Both the position numbers and the translations under genes were made by a program. A DNA stretch of 64,000 nt from assembly GCA_039922495.1 (NCBI GenBank), contig JBDTEO010000010.1, forward strand, positions 1-64,000, in the 5' to 3' direction. The stretch comes from JALYYC01 sp039922495. Lineage in GTDB: Bacteria; Chloroflexota; Dormibacteria; CF-121. The first letter of the stretch is position 1. Each line of letters begins with the position of its first letter. The notes under the pieces were generated by a model. The model was not told the DNA's origin, did no database searches, and worked only from the letters and a program-made list of their open reading frames with translations. Positions 42,204 to 50,838 of the stretch are shown one piece after another.

Positions 42204-43370
42204 ATGTCGGACATCGTCTACCTGGATCATTCCGCGACCACGCCGCTCGATCCCGAGGTGCTCGAGGCGATGCTGCCCTACCTGCGGGACGAGTTCGGCA
42301 ACGCGTCGAGCGTCTACGGCCTCGGCCAGCGAGCCCGCCAGGCGATCGACCAGGCGCGCGACGAGGTGGCTGCCTTCTACGGCGTGGCCGCCAAAGAGGT
42401 GATCTTCACCTCGGGCGGGACCGAGGGCGACAACTTCGCCTTTCGCGGCGTCGCGCAGCGCAATGCCGATCGCGGGCGCCATGTCATCACCACCACCATC
42501 GAGCACGATGCGGTGCTGCGCTCGGCCGATGAGCTGGAGCGCGACGGCTTCGAGGTCACCCGGCTACCCGTCGACCGCACCGGGCTCGTCGATCCCGCGG
42601 CCCTCGGGCGCGCGCTGCGCAAGGACACCATCCTGGTCAGCATCATGGCCGCGAACAATGAGATCGGCAGCATCGAACCGATCGCGGAGCTGGTCTCGGT
42701 CACGCGCGAGCACAGTGACGCCTACTTCCACACGGATGCCGTCCAGTCGACCGGCAAGATCCCGGTCTCGGCCGAGGAGCTGGGCGTCGACCTGCTGTCG
42801 ATGTCCGCCCATAAACTGCACGGACCGAAGGGCGTCGGCGCCCTGATCGTGCGCTCCGGCGTTCGCCTGCAGCCGCAGATCGTGGGTGGCGGGCACGAGC
42901 GGAACCGTCGCGCCGGGACGGAGAATGTCGCCGGCATCGTCGGCCTGGCGAAGGCGCTCATGATCGCCCAGCGGGACCTGGTCAAGAATACCGAGCACCT
43001 GACCCGCCTGCGCGACCGCCTGATCGAGGGCGTGCTCGACCGCATCCCGCGCGCCGAGCTGACCGGCCATCCGGTGAAGCGGTTGCCCCATCACGCCAGC
43101 TTCCTCTTCCAAGCGGTTGAAGGCGAGTCGCTGCTCCTGCAGCTCGACATGGAGGGGATCGCGGCCTCTTCGGGCTCGGCGTGTACCTCCGGCTCGCTCG
43201 AGCCCAGCCATGTCATCCTCGCGCTCGGCTACCCGCGGGATCGCGCCCTGGGGAGCCTTCGGCTGTCGGTCGGCAAGGGCAACACCGACGAGGACATCGA
43301 CCTCCTGCTCGACCGCCTTCCCGGGATGGTCAACCGCCTGCGCACCATGGCGCCCATCTCCGCCGCCTGA
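42204..43370 (+). CDS. Cysteine desulfurase (NifS/IscS family)
   Basis: 388 residues. PLP enzyme moving sulfur from cysteine to an active-site persulfide for Fe-S clusters or thiolation. Seen: VYLDHSATTPLDPEVLEAM, FTSGGTEGDNFAF, AANNEIGSIEPI, the PLP Lys204 in SMSAHKLHGPKGVGAL, RRAGTENVAGI, and the catalytic Cys327 in ASSGSACTSGSLEPSHV. The long flexible Cys loop places it in group I (NifS/IscS). No iscU/nifU is next to it, so the acceptor is unclear. Confidence 0.95.
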   Translation: MSDIVYLDHSATTPLDPEVLEAMLPYLRDEFGNASSVYGLGQRARQAIDQARDEVAAFYGVAAKEVIFTSGGTEGDNFAFRGVAQRNADRGRHVITTTIEHDAVLRSADELERDGFEVTRLPVDRTGLVDPAALGRALRKDTILVSIMAANNEIGSIEPIAELVSVTREHSDAYFHTDAVQSTGKIPVSAEELGVDLLSMSAHKLHGPKGVGALIVRSGVRLQPQIVGGGHERNRRAGTENVAGIVGLAKALMIAQRDLVKNTEHLTRLRDRLIEGVLDRIPRAELTGHPVKRLPHHASFLFQAVEGESLLLQLDMEGIAASSGSACTSGSLEPSHVILALGYPRDRALGSLRLSVGKGNTDEDIDLLLDRLPGMVNRLRTMAPISAA

Positions 43371-43378
43371 CGGGGCCG

Positions 43379-43753
43379 ATGGCCGAGCGGTTCTACACGC
43401 CTGCCGAGGCCAACGCCCTCCTGCCCACCGTCAAGGTTGTGGTCGAGCGGATCCGCGACAACCAGCGGGCCCTGGCCGAGGACGAGTCCGTCGTCGCGAT
43501 GCAGGAGAAGGCCGCCCACAACGGTGGCGGGTTGCCAAGCAAGGGGCTGAGCGAGATGACCCGAACGCTGCAGCGCGACCTCCAGCAACTGGAGGCCTGG
43601 GGAATCGTGCTGCGCGACCCGAGCAGCGGCTTGATCGACTTCTACTCGCAACGCGACGGCGAAACGGTGTTCCTGTGCTGGCGCCTGAACGAGCCACGGG
43701 TGGAATGGTGGCATCCGGTGCAGACCGGGATCGCCGGCCGAAAGAAGCTCTAA
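43379..43753 (+). CDS. DUF2203-family protein
   Basis: 124 residues from the ATG at 43379. MAERFYTPAEANALLPTVKVVVERI opens the DUF2203 family, followed by a long helix and GIVLRDPSSGLIDFYSQRDGETVFLCWRLNEPRVEWWHPVQTGIAGRKKL, whose DF-x-x-x-R-x-G-x-x-VxLCW-x-x-x-E-x-x-x-x-WWH pattern is its signature. Function unknown. It follows the desulfurase by eight bases, and its TAA overlaps the convergent RDD gene. Confidence 0.92.
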   Translation: MAERFYTPAEANALLPTVKVVVERIRDNQRALAEDESVVAMQEKAAHNGGGLPSKGLSEMTRTLQRDLQQLEAWGIVLRDPSSGLIDFYSQRDGETVFLCWRLNEPRVEWWHPVQTGIAGRKKL

Positions 43754-44847
43754 GCGCCCCGCAAGAGAAATCCGATCACGAAAAGCAGCAGCAGCATCGA
43801 CGAGATGGCGAGGCCGATGATGCCGAGGATGCGACCGTTCTGGGCGCGGTCCTCACCCTGGATCCGGTCGGGCGCCTGGCGAATGGCGGCCAGGCCCTGG
43901 CGCGCGAGGACGATCGACAGGATCCCGGTGGGGATGGCGATCAGCGGCATCCAGAAAAAGACCAGGGTGACCACGCCCCAGGTCATCGCCCGCCGCGCAT
44001 TGGGGTCGACCGGTCGAAGCGGGGAGATCCCTTCACGCTCCGCAAGCTGATCAAGGGCGGCCAGCGGTCCTCCGGTCGCCACGACGTCCGGCAATGCCCG
44101 GCGCAAGGCGGGCTCCGCACTTTGCGCCAGCGCCTGGCGACGGTCCGCCGGTAGCTCCTCCCGACGGGCGGCATAGGCGACCACCAGCCGGCGGAGCGCC
44201 TGGTCGACTGGGGCCGCCGGCAGTTGGGCCAGGACCGCCGGCGTCGCTCCGGCGTCGGCGGGGGTCGCCCAGATCGACGGGGCCGGCGCGGGCAAGGCGC
44301 CCACGGCGCCGGTGGGCGGCGTGGCTGACGAGCTGGTGCTGGCCAGGTCGTAGAGACTGACCCGCTGCCGGTCCCGGACCACCAGGGTGCCCGCGGCGAA
44401 ATCGCCGAGGCGCTTGCCCCGGCCGTTGATGAAGAGCGTGATGATGCCGATGCCGTAAAAGAAGGGCAGGAAATCGACGAAGCGGACGAGGTTTCGGATC
44501 GCGGACTGGCCGAGCGTGATCGGTTGACCCTGGTCCCCGACCACCCGAAGGCGGACGGTCCGCTTGCCAAGCGTCTGACCGGAGAGCACCGCCTCGCTCA
44601 CCAGGAAATATCCCGCCACCACAACAAAGCCCAGGATCAACGCGAAGAGGATCGCGGTCTCGGCTGACTTGAAGAGCGCGCCGAGCCCGGTCGCGGCGAC
44701 AAAGATCACGAACATGCCGACGGAGATGATCGCCACATCGACGAACTGCGCCAGGAACCGGCTACCGATACCCGCGATTTCGTATTGAAAGGCGACTCGT
44801 TCCGGAGTCGCGATCACGAGGTCGTCCGACTGGTCCGGCGGTTGCAC
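43750..44847 (-). CDS. RDD-family membrane protein with long C-terminal extension
   Basis: 365 residues from a GTG at 44847 (a TTG at 44874 would overlap the divergent SpoIIM gene). The first 150 residues are an RDD domain: FQYEIAGIGSRFLAQFVDVAIISVGMF with the Arg/Asp pair, LSGQTLGKRTVRLRVV, and FFYGIGIITLFINGRGKRLGDFAAGTLVV. A cytoplasmic Ala/Pro-rich linker and helical region follow, then two TM helices near the end (WGVVTLVFFWMPLIAIPTGILSIVL, ILGIIGLAISSMLLLLFVIGFLL). It is the usual neighbour of SpoIIM-like and MoxR/DUF58 genes. Confidence 0.88.
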   Translation of the reverse strand: MQPPDQSDDLVIATPERVAFQYEIAGIGSRFLAQFVDVAIISVGMFVIFVAATGLGALFKSAETAILFALILGFVVVAGYFLVSEAVLSGQTLGKRTVRLRVVGDQGQPITLGQSAIRNLVRFVDFLPFFYGIGIITLFINGRGKRLGDFAAGTLVVRDRQRVSLYDLASTSSSATPPTGAVGALPAPAPSIWATPADAGATPAVLAQLPAAPVDQALRRLVVAYAARREELPADRRQALAQSAEPALRRALPDVVATGGPLAALDQLAEREGISPLRPVDPNARRAMTWGVVTLVFFWMPLIAIPTGILSIVLARQGLAAIRQAPDRIQGEDRAQNGRILGIIGLAISSMLLLLFVIGFLLRGA

Positions 44848-44851
44848 GAGT

Positions 44852-45871
44852 GTGAGCAGTGTAATGCCGGGCAAGCTCCCAGTCCTGCGCTACGTCATCA
44901 TTGATGAGATGCGCGCGGACGATTTTGTTACCCGGCGCCGGCCCGAGTGGGAACGGCTGGAGGGGCTCCTGCGCAAGACCGGCACAGGCCGCTTCGGGGG
45001 ACTGAGACCAACCGAGGTCCTCGCCCTCGCCGGCCTCTACCGGCGGGCCACCGCCGACCTGGCGCGGGCCCGCCGCGACTGGCCGACGGAGCCGGTGGCC
45101 GGCTATCTGAACGGGCTCGTCGCCCGCGGGCATGCAGCCCTCTACCAGCAAGGCGGGAACCTGGGGCAGCGGATCGCCACCTTCTACGCACGCACGCTAC
45201 CGCAGACGTACCGGGCCTCCGGTCCATACCTGCTGGCCGCCGGGGCGCTGCTCTTCGGATCGGCGATCGTCGCCTTCATCGCCGTCCGCCTCGATCCGCA
45301 GCTCGCCTACGCGTTGGTGCCGGCGCCGATCGTGCAGGGCGTGCGCAACGGCCAGCTCTGGACGCAGATCCCGGCGCAAGACCGAGGGTTGATGTCCGGC
45401 CTGATCATGACGAACAACATCCGGGTTTCGATTCTCGCCTTCGCCTTCGGCGTGCTGGCCGGGCTGCCGACGATCTACATGATGATGACCAACGGCATCC
45501 AGCTGGGCGGGCTGCTCGGCCTGACAAGCGCCTACGGCATCGGCGGCGGGCTGCTGGATTTCGTCATTGGCCACGGCGTGATCGAACTCTCGGTGGTGGT
45601 GGCGGCCGGGGCCGCCGGGCTGATGATGGGCTGGGCGCTGGTGATGCCCGGAGCCTACCGGCGTCGCGACGCGCTGGTGATTGCCTCACGCAAGTCGGTG
45701 ATCATCATCGCCGGGCTTGCGCCGCTGCTGGTGATCGCCGGCATCATCGAAGGGAACCTGAGCCCATCGACGGCGCCGACCGCGGTCAAGGTCGCCGTCG
45801 GCCTCACCTCAGGCGTGCTGCTCTATGCGTACCTGCTGCTCGTGGGACGCGGCCGGCCTCAGCCAGAATAA
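44852..45871 (+). CDS. SpoIIM-like membrane protein
   Basis: 339 residues (GTG 44852; an ATG at 44864 is equally good). A soluble helical N domain of about 115 residues (VTRRRPEWERLEGLLRKTG ... LYRRATADLARAR), then five or six TM helices with the conserved ATFYARTLPQTYR, MTNNIRVSILAFAFGVLAGLPTIYMMMTNGIQLGGL and GHGVIELSVVVAAGAAGLMMGWALV segments of the SpoIIM/DUF95 family. In non-sporulating bacteria these proteins accompany RDD, MoxR and DUF58 proteins, as here. Divergent from the RDD gene with almost no spacer. Confidence 0.9.
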   Translation: MSSVMPGKLPVLRYVIIDEMRADDFVTRRRPEWERLEGLLRKTGTGRFGGLRPTEVLALAGLYRRATADLARARRDWPTEPVAGYLNGLVARGHAALYQQGGNLGQRIATFYARTLPQTYRASGPYLLAAGALLFGSAIVAFIAVRLDPQLAYALVPAPIVQGVRNGQLWTQIPAQDRGLMSGLIMTNNIRVSILAFAFGVLAGLPTIYMMMTNGIQLGGLLGLTSAYGIGGGLLDFVIGHGVIELSVVVAAGAAGLMMGWALVMPGAYRRRDALVIASRKSVIIIAGLAPLLVIAGIIEGNLSPSTAPTAVKVAVGLTSGVLLYAYLLLVGRGRPQPE

Positions 45872-47811
45872 CCCGCCGGAAAGACCGCGCCGCTAACGAT
45901 TTTCTGGGCGTGACCGTCTGCCTGGATGAGGAGAAGCCCATCCGCATCCCCGCTCGCATTAGGGTTTCCCACCCCGACGATGAACGCGGTTCCACTCGGC
46001 TGAGCCATCGCATAGACGGGAAGCTGCCCCGTCGCAGCCGGGTTGCCGGCAAGACGCCAGCGCACCACCCCGGTGCGCCAATCCACGAGTTGGATCTCGC
46101 CGGGGACCTGCTCCCCCCACGACGGCGCAGTGATCACCAATGACCCGTCCCAGGAGAACGCGACCACCCGTTGATCACTGAACCTCGCGACAATGGTCCC
46201 GTCGCTCAGGCGATGGATCACCGTCGCCGCTGGTCCCGACCCATTGGTGCTCTCGGCAAGGTATCGACCATCACGCGAGCCAACCAGCATTTGCGGATTG
46301 TTGGCATAGGCGTGGCTGTAAAGAATTCGACCCGTCGAGAGGGCCATGACGCGAACGTCAAGGTACCCGGCCTGGGTCTGGTCCCCGACGACGGCCCGAT
46401 CGCTCAGGGTGCTGCAGGAAAGAATGGTGAAGCCGCCCTGACCTCCCTGAGTCGTGCCCAGGGTTGCGACCCGCCGGACACTGCCACCGATGGCGCCGGT
46501 CTCCAGCCACTGGGGTGATGTCGCGTTGTTCCTTGCGGGATCGAAGCCGATGTTGCAGTACCGGTTCCCCGCATCCGACCAGACCGCGCCGCCAAACAAT
46601 CGTTCCGGCACCAGGTGGCCCTGCCGGTCTAGCGCGCCCGTCCCGTCGAACATCGAGAGCCATGACCCCTCTGGGTTCTGACGGCCGAACGCGTTTGCGT
46701 AGAGCGTCCCAACCATGGCACCGGTCCAGTCGAGCGCGACCAGCCGAGTGGGATTGCTGGACGGTGACTGCCAGGGGCTGGACGTCGAGTACCACACCAC
46801 CGGGACGCCCGCCGGCGGCGCGCCCGGCTCGACGCTGAATTGCCACGTCTGATGGATACGGCCGGTGGGATCGCCGGATGAGACCGTCACGTCGGCGACA
46901 TAGGTGCTGAGCGGTTGGAGGTCGGAATAGCGAACCGTCCAGGTCGACCCGCTCCACGAGCCTGAGCCGATGGTCGTCGAGGGTTGGAGTTTGAGAACCG
47001 GCTCGCTTGGTGGGCGCCGGGTGAAGTCCACGGCGAGCACGCCATAGCGTTGCACCATCTTGGCTCCGTCCGCGGGCTCCGTCCTTGCCAGACGCGGCGG
47101 CCCCTCCGCGACAAAGGTCCAGCGTTTCTGGAAGTGTCCGGTGTCGTGCAGGGTGCTTTGATCCTGGGCGTCGACGACGACCTCGTAGCGGGCTCCATAC
47201 CGGAGGCCGCTGTAGTCGACCAACAGGGTCGTCCCATCCCAACTCGAGAGGTGTTGCCGGCCATCGGGCGGCTGATGCGCGATGGTCGGGGTCCCGATCG
47301 GACGGCGGCCGAACTGCACGCGGAAGACGCCATCGAGCCCCACCTCGGTCGCGCCCGCCGACGGCGTCAGGTCCGTGATCGTCGGCGCGGCCGCGGCGAG
47401 GGCGTCAGACCGCGTCTGCTGCAGCTGCGCCAGGCCCACCGCGGCGACGACCAGGACGGCGATCCCGACCGCGATCAGCCTGGAGCGCGCCGGATTCGAG
47501 GTGTACTGGCGGTCTTCGACGGTATCCAGGATCCGTTGGTGAAGATCGCGCGAAACCCGGGAGTCACTGGCCGGGAGCGTCGGCAGCAACGGACCGCCAG
47601 CCTTATAGCCTGCCAGCTTTCGCGTCGCCGCGGCGAGCCTCGGCTCGAGTGCCCGCCCACGATCGGGCGCGGTCAGGACCGCGGCAAAGGCCCGTTCGGT
47701 GATCTGCTCGGCACGCGCCTGGTCCTGGACAAGCGCCCTGGCGTATCCGAGGACGCGGTCCTCGAACTCCCGAACCGGCGCTTCGAACGACTCCCGACTC
47801 TGCGGCTCCAG
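45859..47811 (-). CDS. Sigma-region-2-like / TM / SbsA-Ig / beta-propeller sensor protein
   Basis: The frame is open well above the first standard start (a TTG at 47589). At 47811 a CTG sits five bases after a perfect GGGAGG SD (47822-47817), giving 650 residues. The N terminus FEDRVLGYARALVQDQARAEQITERAFAAVL resembles sigma-70 region 2. A TM helix follows (RLIAVGIAVLVVAAVGLAQL), then SbsA-Ig-like domains (ITDLTPSAGATEVGLDGVFRVQF; EPADGAKMVQRYGVLAVDF) and a C-terminal WD40/PQQ-like propeller with repeated strand motifs (SRDGRYLAEST, SWDGSLVITAPSWG). Probably a membrane sensor with a sigma-mimicking inner domain. It overlaps the 3' end of the SpoIIM-like gene by 13 bases. Confidence 0.78.
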   Translation of the reverse strand: MEPQSRESFEAPVREFEDRVLGYARALVQDQARAEQITERAFAAVLTAPDRGRALEPRLAAATRKLAGYKAGGPLLPTLPASDSRVSRDLHQRILDTVEDRQYTSNPARSRLIAVGIAVLVVAAVGLAQLQQTRSDALAAAAPTITDLTPSAGATEVGLDGVFRVQFGRRPIGTPTIAHQPPDGRQHLSSWDGTTLLVDYSGLRYGARYEVVVDAQDQSTLHDTGHFQKRWTFVAEGPPRLARTEPADGAKMVQRYGVLAVDFTRRPPSEPVLKLQPSTTIGSGSWSGSTWTVRYSDLQPLSTYVADVTVSSGDPTGRIHQTWQFSVEPGAPPAGVPVVWYSTSSPWQSPSSNPTRLVALDWTGAMVGTLYANAFGRQNPEGSWLSMFDGTGALDRQGHLVPERLFGGAVWSDAGNRYCNIGFDPARNNATSPQWLETGAIGGSVRRVATLGTTQGGQGGFTILSCSTLSDRAVVGDQTQAGYLDVRVMALSTGRILYSHAYANNPQMLVGSRDGRYLAESTNGSGPAATVIHRLSDGTIVARFSDQRVVAFSWDGSLVITAPSWGEQVPGEIQLVDWRTGVVRWRLAGNPAATGQLPVYAMAQPSGTAFIVGVGNPNASGDADGLLLIQADGHAQKIVSGAVFPAGYSG

Positions 47812-47906
47812 GTTCGCCTCCCACGGGGATATATCGACACAACGGTAACGCGGGCTGGAAGTTACAGCTTCGCTCCTGCGGATGCGGGTCGGTTCGGCGC
47901 CCCCCC

Positions 47907-47931
47907 CATGGTGTATGCTTCGTACATCATG
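47907..47931 (+). promoter_or_regulatory. Inverted-repeat operator of the VapBC-type pair
   Basis: CATGGTGTA - 7 bases - TACATCATG: nine-base arms with eight complementary pairs, covering the antitoxin start codon and its presumed -10 region. Ribbon-helix-helix antitoxins typically bind such short palindromes to repress their own operon. Confidence 0.55.
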
Positions 47932-48192
47932 ATGCGACGCACCCAGATCTATTTAGACGACGGACAACGTCGCAAGCTCGATCGCGTGGCAAAGCGGACG
48001 AACCGCACGGTCTCGGACTTGATCCGGGAAGCGATTGATGCCCGCTACACCGCCACGCCGAATGCCGACTTCGTCGAAGGCCTGCGCAGCGGTGCGTTCG
48101 CCGTGTGGAAAAACCGTTCTGATCTGGGGCCGACCGATCGCTATGTCAGGCGTACGCGACGTGGCAGACGCGTCGATGATCTGGCGGGATGA
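47929..48192 (+). CDS. Ribbon-helix-helix antitoxin
   Basis: 87 residues from the ATG at 47929 (or the adjacent ATG at 47932). MMRRTQIYLDDGQRRKLDRVAKRTNRTVSDLIREAIDARY is a CopG/Arc-type ribbon-helix-helix: one DNA-binding strand followed by two helices. The C-terminal tail (FAVWKNRSDLGPTDRYVRR) would wrap the toxin. The stop overlaps the PIN toxin start as ATGA, the normal antitoxin-first order. An inverted repeat overlaps the start. Confidence 0.9.
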   Translation: MMRRTQIYLDDGQRRKLDRVAKRTNRTVSDLIREAIDARYTATPNADFVEGLRSGAFAVWKNRSDLGPTDRYVRRTRRGRRVDDLAG

Positions 48193-48563
48193 TCCTGGAC
48201 TCCGACGTACTCATCGAGATCCTTCGCGGCAACGCCCGCACGGCCGGCTGGGTAGCCGAGCAAGCGTCAACCGGCGAGGCGCTTCGATTTTCGCCCGTTA
48301 GCCGAGCGGAGATCGGCGCAGGGATGCGCGCCGGGGAGGAGCAGGCAGTGACGTCTCTCTTTGCCGGCCTTGACGCCGTAACGGTCGACGCCATGACCGG
48401 CGAGCTAGCGGGTGAGCGTCTGCGACGGTATCGCCGCAGCCACGCCCTCGAACTTGGCGACGCGCTGATTGGCGCATCGGTGGTGCAATATGGCGAGCGG
48501 CTGGCAACGTTCAATCGCCGCCACTATCCAGGGATCACCCGACTGACGTCGCCCGATCGCTAG
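48189..48563 (+). CDS. vapC: PIN-domain ribonuclease toxin (VapC type)
   Basis: 124 residues, ATG overlapping the antitoxin stop. PIN fold with MILDSDVLIEILRGN (first catalytic Asp), SPVSRAEIGAGMRAGE (Glu), LELGDALIGASVVQYG (third acidic residue) and the terminal ERLATFNRRHYPGI loop. All acidic residues of the metal site are present, so it should be an active RNase held by the RHH antitoxin. Together they form a VapBC-type module lying inside an otherwise conserved membrane-protein cluster. Confidence 0.92.
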   Translation: MILDSDVLIEILRGNARTAGWVAEQASTGEALRFSPVSRAEIGAGMRAGEEQAVTSLFAGLDAVTVDAMTGELAGERLRRYRRSHALELGDALIGASVVQYGERLATFNRRHYPGITRLTSPDR

Positions 48564-48574
48564 TTCGAACTTGG

Positions 48575-49891
48575 TTAGAGGAGCGCGCGCTCTTTTAGCT
48601 CGAGATATCGTTCGACGAGCGCTGGGCTGAGGCGGCCCGCCTCGACGTCGAGGCCGAGGACTCCACCTTTGCGCAAGGCGTCGAAGCTCTCGCGGCGGGC
48701 GGAGAGCAGCTCCTCGGCGGCGGCCCATTCGTAGCTGCGGGCAGCCCGATCGATCGGCGCATCCCGCGCTTCCAGGACCTCGGGGTCGGCCATCGCCACG
48801 ACCATCACCAGGTGCCGCTGGCTGAGCCGGATGGCGTGCGCGACAAGGTCTCGCGATGCTTCGGGATCGAGCACATCGGTCAACACGACCACGAGCGACC
48901 GCCGGTTCAGGCGGAAGGCCAGTTGGGAGAACGCCTCGCCAAAGTCGGGCTCCGTGTACTCGGGTTTCACGTCGTAGAGCACCCGATTGAGGTGGCTCAC
49001 CTGCGCCGAACCACGCTGCGGCGACACGAATTTCCGGATCTCATCGGCGAAGGTGACCATCCCGACCCGATCGCCCTGGCTCTGCGCCACCCAGGCGAGC
49101 AGCAGGGCGGCGTTGACCGCGTGATCAAGTTTGGTCAGCAGCCCGGCGGGGGCCGTCATCAGGCGGCCGCAGTCGAGCGCGATGATTGCCTGCTGACCGC
49201 GTTCGGCTTCGACCTCCATCATGACCGGGCTGTCGCGCCGGGCAGTCGCCTTCCAGCTGATCCGCCGGATGTCGTCGCCGGCCAGGTAGTCGCGCAAGCC
49301 GGCGAAGGCGGTGGTGGCGCCCGGTGGGCGGGTCCGTCGCAGCCCCTGCATCAGCGGCATGCCGCGCCGCAGGGTCAGCTGGTATCGCTTGATGGCCAGT
49401 ACGCTCGGGTAGACGGCGGCCGATTCGCCGGCCGGGATTCGCACCTGGCGCAACACCCAGCCACCCGGTCGCCAGCAGCGGACGTCGACTGGACCAAACT
49501 GGTAGGCGCCCCGGTGCGGCGGCTCGACGACATACTCGACCGTCAGGAAGCCCTCGCGATCGAAGCGGCCATAAAGGACGCGGGCATCAGGGCGAAGGTC
49601 AGCCGGCACGTGGTCGGCGATCTCGCCGGGCAGCCCGGCGGCCGTCGCATGCCCGACCACCACCTGCACCGCCTGGCGCTCACCGAGCGAGAACGGTTGG
49701 GGCAGCACCCGGCTGGCGGCAAAGCCTCTTTTACCGGGCAGCTGCCGCGCGTCGGCCACCACCACCGCCACGAGCGAGACGTGATAGGCGATCACGACCA
49801 GCCAGAACAGCGGACTCAGCAGCACGAGGAGGACCAGGAACGCGCCAAGGCAGAGCGCGCCGAGGAGGCGCGGTTGCGGCGACAGCGACAT
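48575..49891 (-). CDS. DUF58 protein
   Basis: 438 residues. Two N-terminal TM helices (LLGALCLGAFLVLLVLLSPLFWLVVIAYHVSL), a beta-rich extracytoplasmic part, then the DUF58 signature (LAGDDIRRISWKATARRDSPVMMEVEAERGQQAIIALDCGRLM) leading into a von Willebrand-like fold (DRVGMVTFADEIRKFVSP, RRSLVVVLTDVLDPE). It is the last gene of the five-gene minus-strand operon and starts at the stop of the MoxR ATPase. MoxR ATPases act on such partners in envelope or metalloprotein maturation. Confidence 0.93.
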   Translation of the reverse strand: MSLSPQPRLLGALCLGAFLVLLVLLSPLFWLVVIAYHVSLVAVVVADARQLPGKRGFAASRVLPQPFSLGERQAVQVVVGHATAAGLPGEIADHVPADLRPDARVLYGRFDREGFLTVEYVVEPPHRGAYQFGPVDVRCWRPGGWVLRQVRIPAGESAAVYPSVLAIKRYQLTLRRGMPLMQGLRRTRPPGATTAFAGLRDYLAGDDIRRISWKATARRDSPVMMEVEAERGQQAIIALDCGRLMTAPAGLLTKLDHAVNAALLLAWVAQSQGDRVGMVTFADEIRKFVSPQRGSAQVSHLNRVLYDVKPEYTEPDFGEAFSQLAFRLNRRSLVVVLTDVLDPEASRDLVAHAIRLSQRHLVMVVAMADPEVLEARDAPIDRAARSYEWAAAEELLSARRESFDALRKGGVLGLDVEAGRLSPALVERYLELKERALL

Positions 49892-50838
49892 CAGCGCGGC
49901 GGCGTAACGCGGGTAATGATCGCGTCGAGGACGCTGTCCGCGGTCTGGCCACCGACCTCCGCCTCCGGCCGCAACAGCAATCGATGACGGAAGGTGGGGC
50001 GCAGCAGGCCCTTGACGTCATCGGGCGTGATGTAATCGCGCCCATCGAACGCAGCCGCGGCTTTCGAGGCCAGCAGGAGTAAGACCTCGGCGCGCGGACT
50101 GGCCCCGAGGACCAGCTCGGCGGACTGCCTGGTGGCGACGGCCAGCTCAATGATGTATCGGCGCAGCTTCTCGTCAACCGTCACCTTCGACACCTCGTTG
50201 CGGCATTCGGTGATCGTCGCCGTATCGATCACCGGCTGGACCCCCGCGGCCGCCGGATCCTTCAGCTCGACGCCCGAATCCCAGCGCAAAAGCACCTCGA
50301 GCTCTTGCTCGGGTGTGGGATAACCGAGCACGGCCTTGAAGAGGAACCGGTCCTGCTGCGCTTCGGGCAACGGGTAGGTCCCCTCATACTCGATCGGGTT
50401 CTGGGTGGCGAGGACCATGAACGGGTCTGGAAGGGGCAACTGCTGGCCCTCGAGACTGACGCCGCGCTCCTCCATCGCTTCCAGCAGCGCCGACTGCACC
50501 TTGGCCGGCGCCCGGTTGATCTCGTCGGCGAGCAGGATGTTGGTAAAGATCGGCCCCTGGCGGACCCGGAACGATCGCGACTGCAGGTCATAGATCGCCG
50601 TCCCGACGATATCGGCGGGCATCAGGTCCGGCGTGAACTGGACCCGACCATACTGGACCGACATCAGGCGGGCCACCGTCTTGGCGAGCAAGGTCTTGCC
50701 CACGCCGGGCACGCCCTCCAGCAGCACGTGGCCTCGAGCCATGACGGCGAGCGCGCAGAGGCGCACCGCGTCATCCTGGCCGACGACCGCCTTGGCCGCC
50801 TCGGTTCGAAACGCGTGATAAAACTCGGCGGCTTTCAT
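49891..50838 (-). CDS. MoxR-family AAA+ ATPase
   Basis: 315 residues. Walker A EGVPGVGKTLLAKTVARL with Lys48, RVQFTPDLMPADIVGTAIYD, FTNILLADEINRAPAKVQSALLEAMEERGVSLEG (Walker B), FMVLATQNPIEYEGTYPLPEAQQDRFLFK (sensor 1 and arginine finger), and a lid domain with ASPRAEVLLLLASKAAA. Complete MoxR. It lies between the DUF4350 and DUF58 genes with four-base and one-base overlaps and should act on the DUF58 protein. Confidence 0.96.
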   Translation of the reverse strand: MKAAEFYHAFRTEAAKAVVGQDDAVRLCALAVMARGHVLLEGVPGVGKTLLAKTVARLMSVQYGRVQFTPDLMPADIVGTAIYDLQSRSFRVRQGPIFTNILLADEINRAPAKVQSALLEAMEERGVSLEGQQLPLPDPFMVLATQNPIEYEGTYPLPEAQQDRFLFKAVLGYPTPEQELEVLLRWDSGVELKDPAAAGVQPVIDTATITECRNEVSKVTVDEKLRRYIIELAVATRQSAELVLGASPRAEVLLLLASKAAAAFDGRDYITPDDVKGLLRPTFRHRLLLRPEAEVGGQTADSVLDAIITRVTPPR

